In this document: positions 60,829 through 64,000 of the stretch, piece after piece | Layout: every line of letters starts with the position of its first letter | Numbering within the stretch: the first letter of the stretch is position 1 | DNA from: Colias croceus | Lineage: Eukaryota; Arthropoda; Insecta; Lepidoptera; Pieridae | Assembly (NCBI RefSeq): GCF_905220415.1 | Contig: NC_059549.1 | Coordinates: forward strand, 10,230,001-10,294,000 | Reading direction: 5' to 3' | DNA length: 64,000 nt | Program-made: the position numbers and the translations under genes | The notes under the pieces: model-generated | Database searches by the model: none | What the model was told of the DNA's origin: nothing | What the model saw: the letters and a program-made list of their open reading frames with translations, nothing else

Positions 60829-63106
60829 AAGAAAGGGAAAAATTATTTTTTTTCTAAAAAAGGCTCAATTTGTAAGGAATAAAACTTCCCATAGCCCTGA
60901 CTGAACCTAAAACACGAAAAAAATTAAATTATTCCATATGACGTCACTATTTACATCATCCTATATTATATGCCAGATATTGTTAGCCCCGCGTAGTAAA
61001 GTCAGTTTATACCTAAAATAAATATTAAGTAAGTACAAAGAAAATTTCAAGTCAACGTGCATGTAAGGAGTGGCACCCAATAAAATAGACAGAATGAAAC
61101 AAAGTGTCGCCTCTATAGCGGTGAGTCAGTGACATCGCATAATCTATGACTGTCTAGCCGTCATTCGCGCGCCCCGCGCCGCCGCGCTTGGCGCACAGAT
61201 TTTGTTCGTGGTGTCTGCTCCATATCAATATTATCTCAATGAATTAATCAAGGTATATTTTGCAATATTTTTCGTTTAATTGTAAAACTACTTATAGTGA
61301 AATGGAAAGCACGTATCCATATGTAAATTATAAATTGAATGATATCTAGCTATTCCTATTACCAATATTTACATTACACTGTACAGGAGACAATGAGGTT
61401 TACTTTAAGTAACAGGAATATGATTCATTATAACAATTGTTCAATACACGCTTATGTAGATAATGTAGGAAGGATTGTTTTTATATCCTTATAATAACAA
61501 ATATTCTAGTCCAGTTCTATAATTTAAACAAATATTGGTAGGTACTATAACTTATCAGTTCTATCACTTCTATCGAACAGCATTTAAACCTTACACGTTG
61601 CGTTTATAGATTGATTCACAGAGTATTTCAAAGTACTTAATCAGATTAAATTTTCTTGAAAATTTCGTGTGTATTTGGTAGTTACGTTTTTTCTTTTTTA
61701 CCTGTACATAAACAAATGTACCACGTGTTGTTAGACCGGTAGGTTTTCAAACACGTGTGTTTATGCGGGTTGCATCGTAACCCTAAATGCATTGAAGACA
61801 TAAATAATTTCCTGTTTTAATTAATTCTACCTTTTTTTTATTGAATATTTGACAATGGATTTGAAATACGTGGGTTGTGTTTGATGATATTATGGATAGA
61901 TTATAACTAGATTTACTTATATTAATTTTATTATCTAATTGTCGAATGCTCAATTTTGAATATACATACTAACTCTACACTAAAATTATACGAATATTTC
62001 TCAATCACCATTCATAATTAACTCTTTTAGAGTTATAGAATGTGGGATATAAATCCGCCTATGTAATCCTCTACTATACAATCCGAAAACAATCTGTGTA
62101 AAGACTGTTACACAGAAATTTGTAGCGAATAAGAGTAATCTACTCGAATTTTGGTCTCTTTCTTGAAGTTCGCTTTACAAAGGTTCTACTGTATTATGTT
62201 TTCGACTGTGTCTTTTATATTTGAATTGATATTGATAATACTTAATACATATAAAACTGTTCTCCAAGATCTCAAAATTAGATAAATTATTTCAGAGAAA
62301 TGGCTGCATGCATTATGTACCTAGTTAATTCTATTTTGAAATAGACTTTTATTAGTCATTATCTTTTTTTCCGAGTCGGTTAAGAGAATTAAGACCATGT
62401 TTTAAGTCATGTTGCAGAAGCTAGCATACATTTTAATGCTGAGGCAGCTCTGTTCCCATAATGATTCAACACAAATCTTGCGTGGGCGCACCTACGCGAT
62501 TGCTCTTTGATAAAAAATAAACCGTAATCAATTGAGATAGGGTCCAAATTAGTATAGTACTTCTTCCCGTATCGATGATAGTCACATTACAAGTAGATAT
62601 TGGAGATTCATACTAAGGCAGTTAACATGAGGCTTGTCAGAGTTGTGTAGGCGTTTGCTTTTTAACAAAAAAATATGTATTATTAGCTGTTGTGATACTG
62701 GTAGTTAGACCGTATATTTATTCATCTAATAAGTTACTGAAGCCTAGTTATGGCAGCTTATTTTGTGTAAACAGTAAAAGTAGGATTAGAGTAGCCTTAT
62801 GTATTATGTTATATTACAACTAATCGTTTATCTTTAGAATACATCTAATTATCTTTATAAATAGGTAGTTAATAACTACCTATTTATTACCTAACTACTA
62901 GTTATGTACAATATATAGCAAAATGTTCTAATAAAATAGCTAAATAAACAATGCAAATTGTAAACTAGAAGATTTTTTTTCAATATTTCATGACAATGCG
63001 CAAGATAGATTTAAATATGAAATTTTACAATAATTATAAATGTTGTATGCAAATACTTACTTCAATATCGATACATAACATAATACTCCGTTTATTTCAT
63101 TTCAGA
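60829..63106. other. non-coding; one GC-rich patch
   Basis: About 61145-61210 is GC-rich (CGCGCGCCCCGCGCCGCCGC) and might be a promoter. The rest is AT-rich without recognisable exons, RNA genes or repeat ends. Confidence 0.4.
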
Positions 63107-63600
63107 TGAAAATCTGAAGACTGCAATTCTGTATCTCCGCTACTGCAACTACGAAGACTTATCTAGCAGCTAATATTATCTGAAACCGCTTGGTAACTCT
63201 AAACTCCACCTTCTCTGCAACTACGAAGATATTATCTAGCAGCTTACTATAGGTACTATCTCCGCAGACTGCAACGACGAAGAATTATCTAACAACTAAC
63301 ATTGTCTGCAACCGTTTCTAGGCTAACACCAGCCTCTCTGCAACTTTGAGGTCCCATCTAGCTGCTAACTATGGGTGCCATATTGTCTGCAACCGTGTCT
63401 GGGCTTGGTAACTCCACCACCGTTGGCGTTACTCATCGCCAACGGGGTAAGAGTTCCTGCTCCTAGACGCGATGCTCTACTGTGGATCTCGGAAGAGTTA
63501 TGGGAAGCTTTGTGAGGAGGAAGTACAGGAGTAGGTGAAGTTATGAAGGGAAAAGGAAATGTCGAGGAAACGACGCAAGTAGGAGAAGCTTGCAAGTAAT
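63107..63600 (-). repeat. degenerate ~85-bp tandem repeats and adjoining Pro/Ser-rich frame
   Basis: Units with CTGCAACTACGAAGA, TTATCTAGCAGCTAA and TCTGCAACCG recur at least four times between 63125 and 63400. Next to it, a minus-strand frame (63595-63365) reads MQASPTCVVSSTFPFPF and LPPHKASHNSSEIHSRAS, unrecognised. The block adjoins the 63608 dispersed repeat and probably belongs to the same element. Strand follows that repeat. Confidence 0.5.
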
Positions 63601-63607
63601 GGTCGGA

Positions 63608-63805
63608 ATTTAGTGTAACATTTTTTCGTTACCTGTGACATTTTCCGTTACGCGCCATCTTTTTCTTATTCCTACCACGCGTGATTCGACTTCTGTAAAG
63701 TTCGTATTTCTGTAAAGTTGCATATAGTAAATTATTTTTTGAAAAATAAGGTAATAAAGAAGTTTCACTTCTTACGTGTGTACACTATTACACGCACACA
63801 TTTTT
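63608..63805 (-). repeat. dispersed repeat with GTGTACACACGTAAGAAGTG core, copy 2
   Basis: Reverse-orientation match of 30585-30800, from the GTGTGCGTG end to TTACACTAAATT. The two copies diverge just beyond TTACACTAAATT, so the 30.6-kb copy looks truncated. Confidence 0.8.
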
Positions 63806-63919
63806 TTAATTGTTGTAAATGTTATGTATTGTTTTACTTTAAAATATGAATTATGTATGTCTAAAATTGACTGTAGTAGGATTTGGGTAAGTTAGTAGAT
63901 AATTACTTATCTCTATTTA

Positions 63920-64000
63920 GGGCCGAGTTTTCAATCCTGGCTTTAACCCATATTATTTATAATAACCCGTCCAATGAAGTATTATTACACGATAATATTA
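63920..64000. mobile_element. short MITE, GGGCCGATTTTTCAAT family, copy 3, cut by window end
   Basis: GGGCCGAGTTTTCAATCCTG, followed by AATAACCCGTCC and TATTACACGATAATATTA as in copy 2. The right end is outside the window. Preceded by TTA. Confidence 0.75.

Overview
The window reads as lepidopteran (moth or butterfly) nuclear DNA. It is AT-rich with abundant TAGGTA/TACCTA words, has short GT-AG introns inside a conserved animal gene, and carries several copies of repeats that I associate with Lepidoptera (LEP1/Helitron-like units ending in a gcgaagccg...CTAGT-type tail, a Sailor-like transposon, mariner, hAT and Harbinger-type elements). No bacterial, organellar or viral genes were seen.

One confident host gene lies on the + strand at 12947-22146. 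It is the invertebrate ortholog of FRMPD4/Preso (WW-PDZ-FERM scaffold). I could assemble twelve consecutive coding exons with matching splice phases, giving 1571 residues. The 5' end (start codon and upstream exon or exons) is not found; the stop codon and 3' UTR are. Intron 5 carries two extra, partial tandem copies of the end of exon 5, and the coding part of the nearer copy is almost unchanged.

Region by region: 1-9 kb is repeat-rich (a MITE, two adjacent hAT-type non-autonomous elements with exact 8-bp target duplications, Helitron-like repeats, a decayed LINE). 9.1-11.5 kb is a nested inverted-repeat element holding a CXC (TSO1-like) terminal exon and a TA-flanked MITE. 12.9-23.0 kb is the FRMPD4 gene. 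23-64 kb is largely gene-poor. It holds a Harbinger relic, a motif-dense unclassified element (31.9-33.3 kb), a GC-rich TAA-flanked element inserted in a LINE, a mariner nested in a long-TIR MITE, a nearly complete Sailor-like Tc1/mariner transposon (47.4-49.6 kb), an 86-bp perfect palindrome, a 28-bp perfect hairpin, a fold-back repeat, GC-rich possible promoters, and a short THAP-domain first exon at 59.3 kb that appears to lead into a broken gene.

The protein of the main gene would be a submembrane scaffold: WW and PDZ domains recruit partners, FERM links to membrane or cytoskeleton, and a long disordered proline-rich tail offers SH3-type sites. The mobile elements do not form a pathway with it; they mostly record successive insertions, several nested inside one another.
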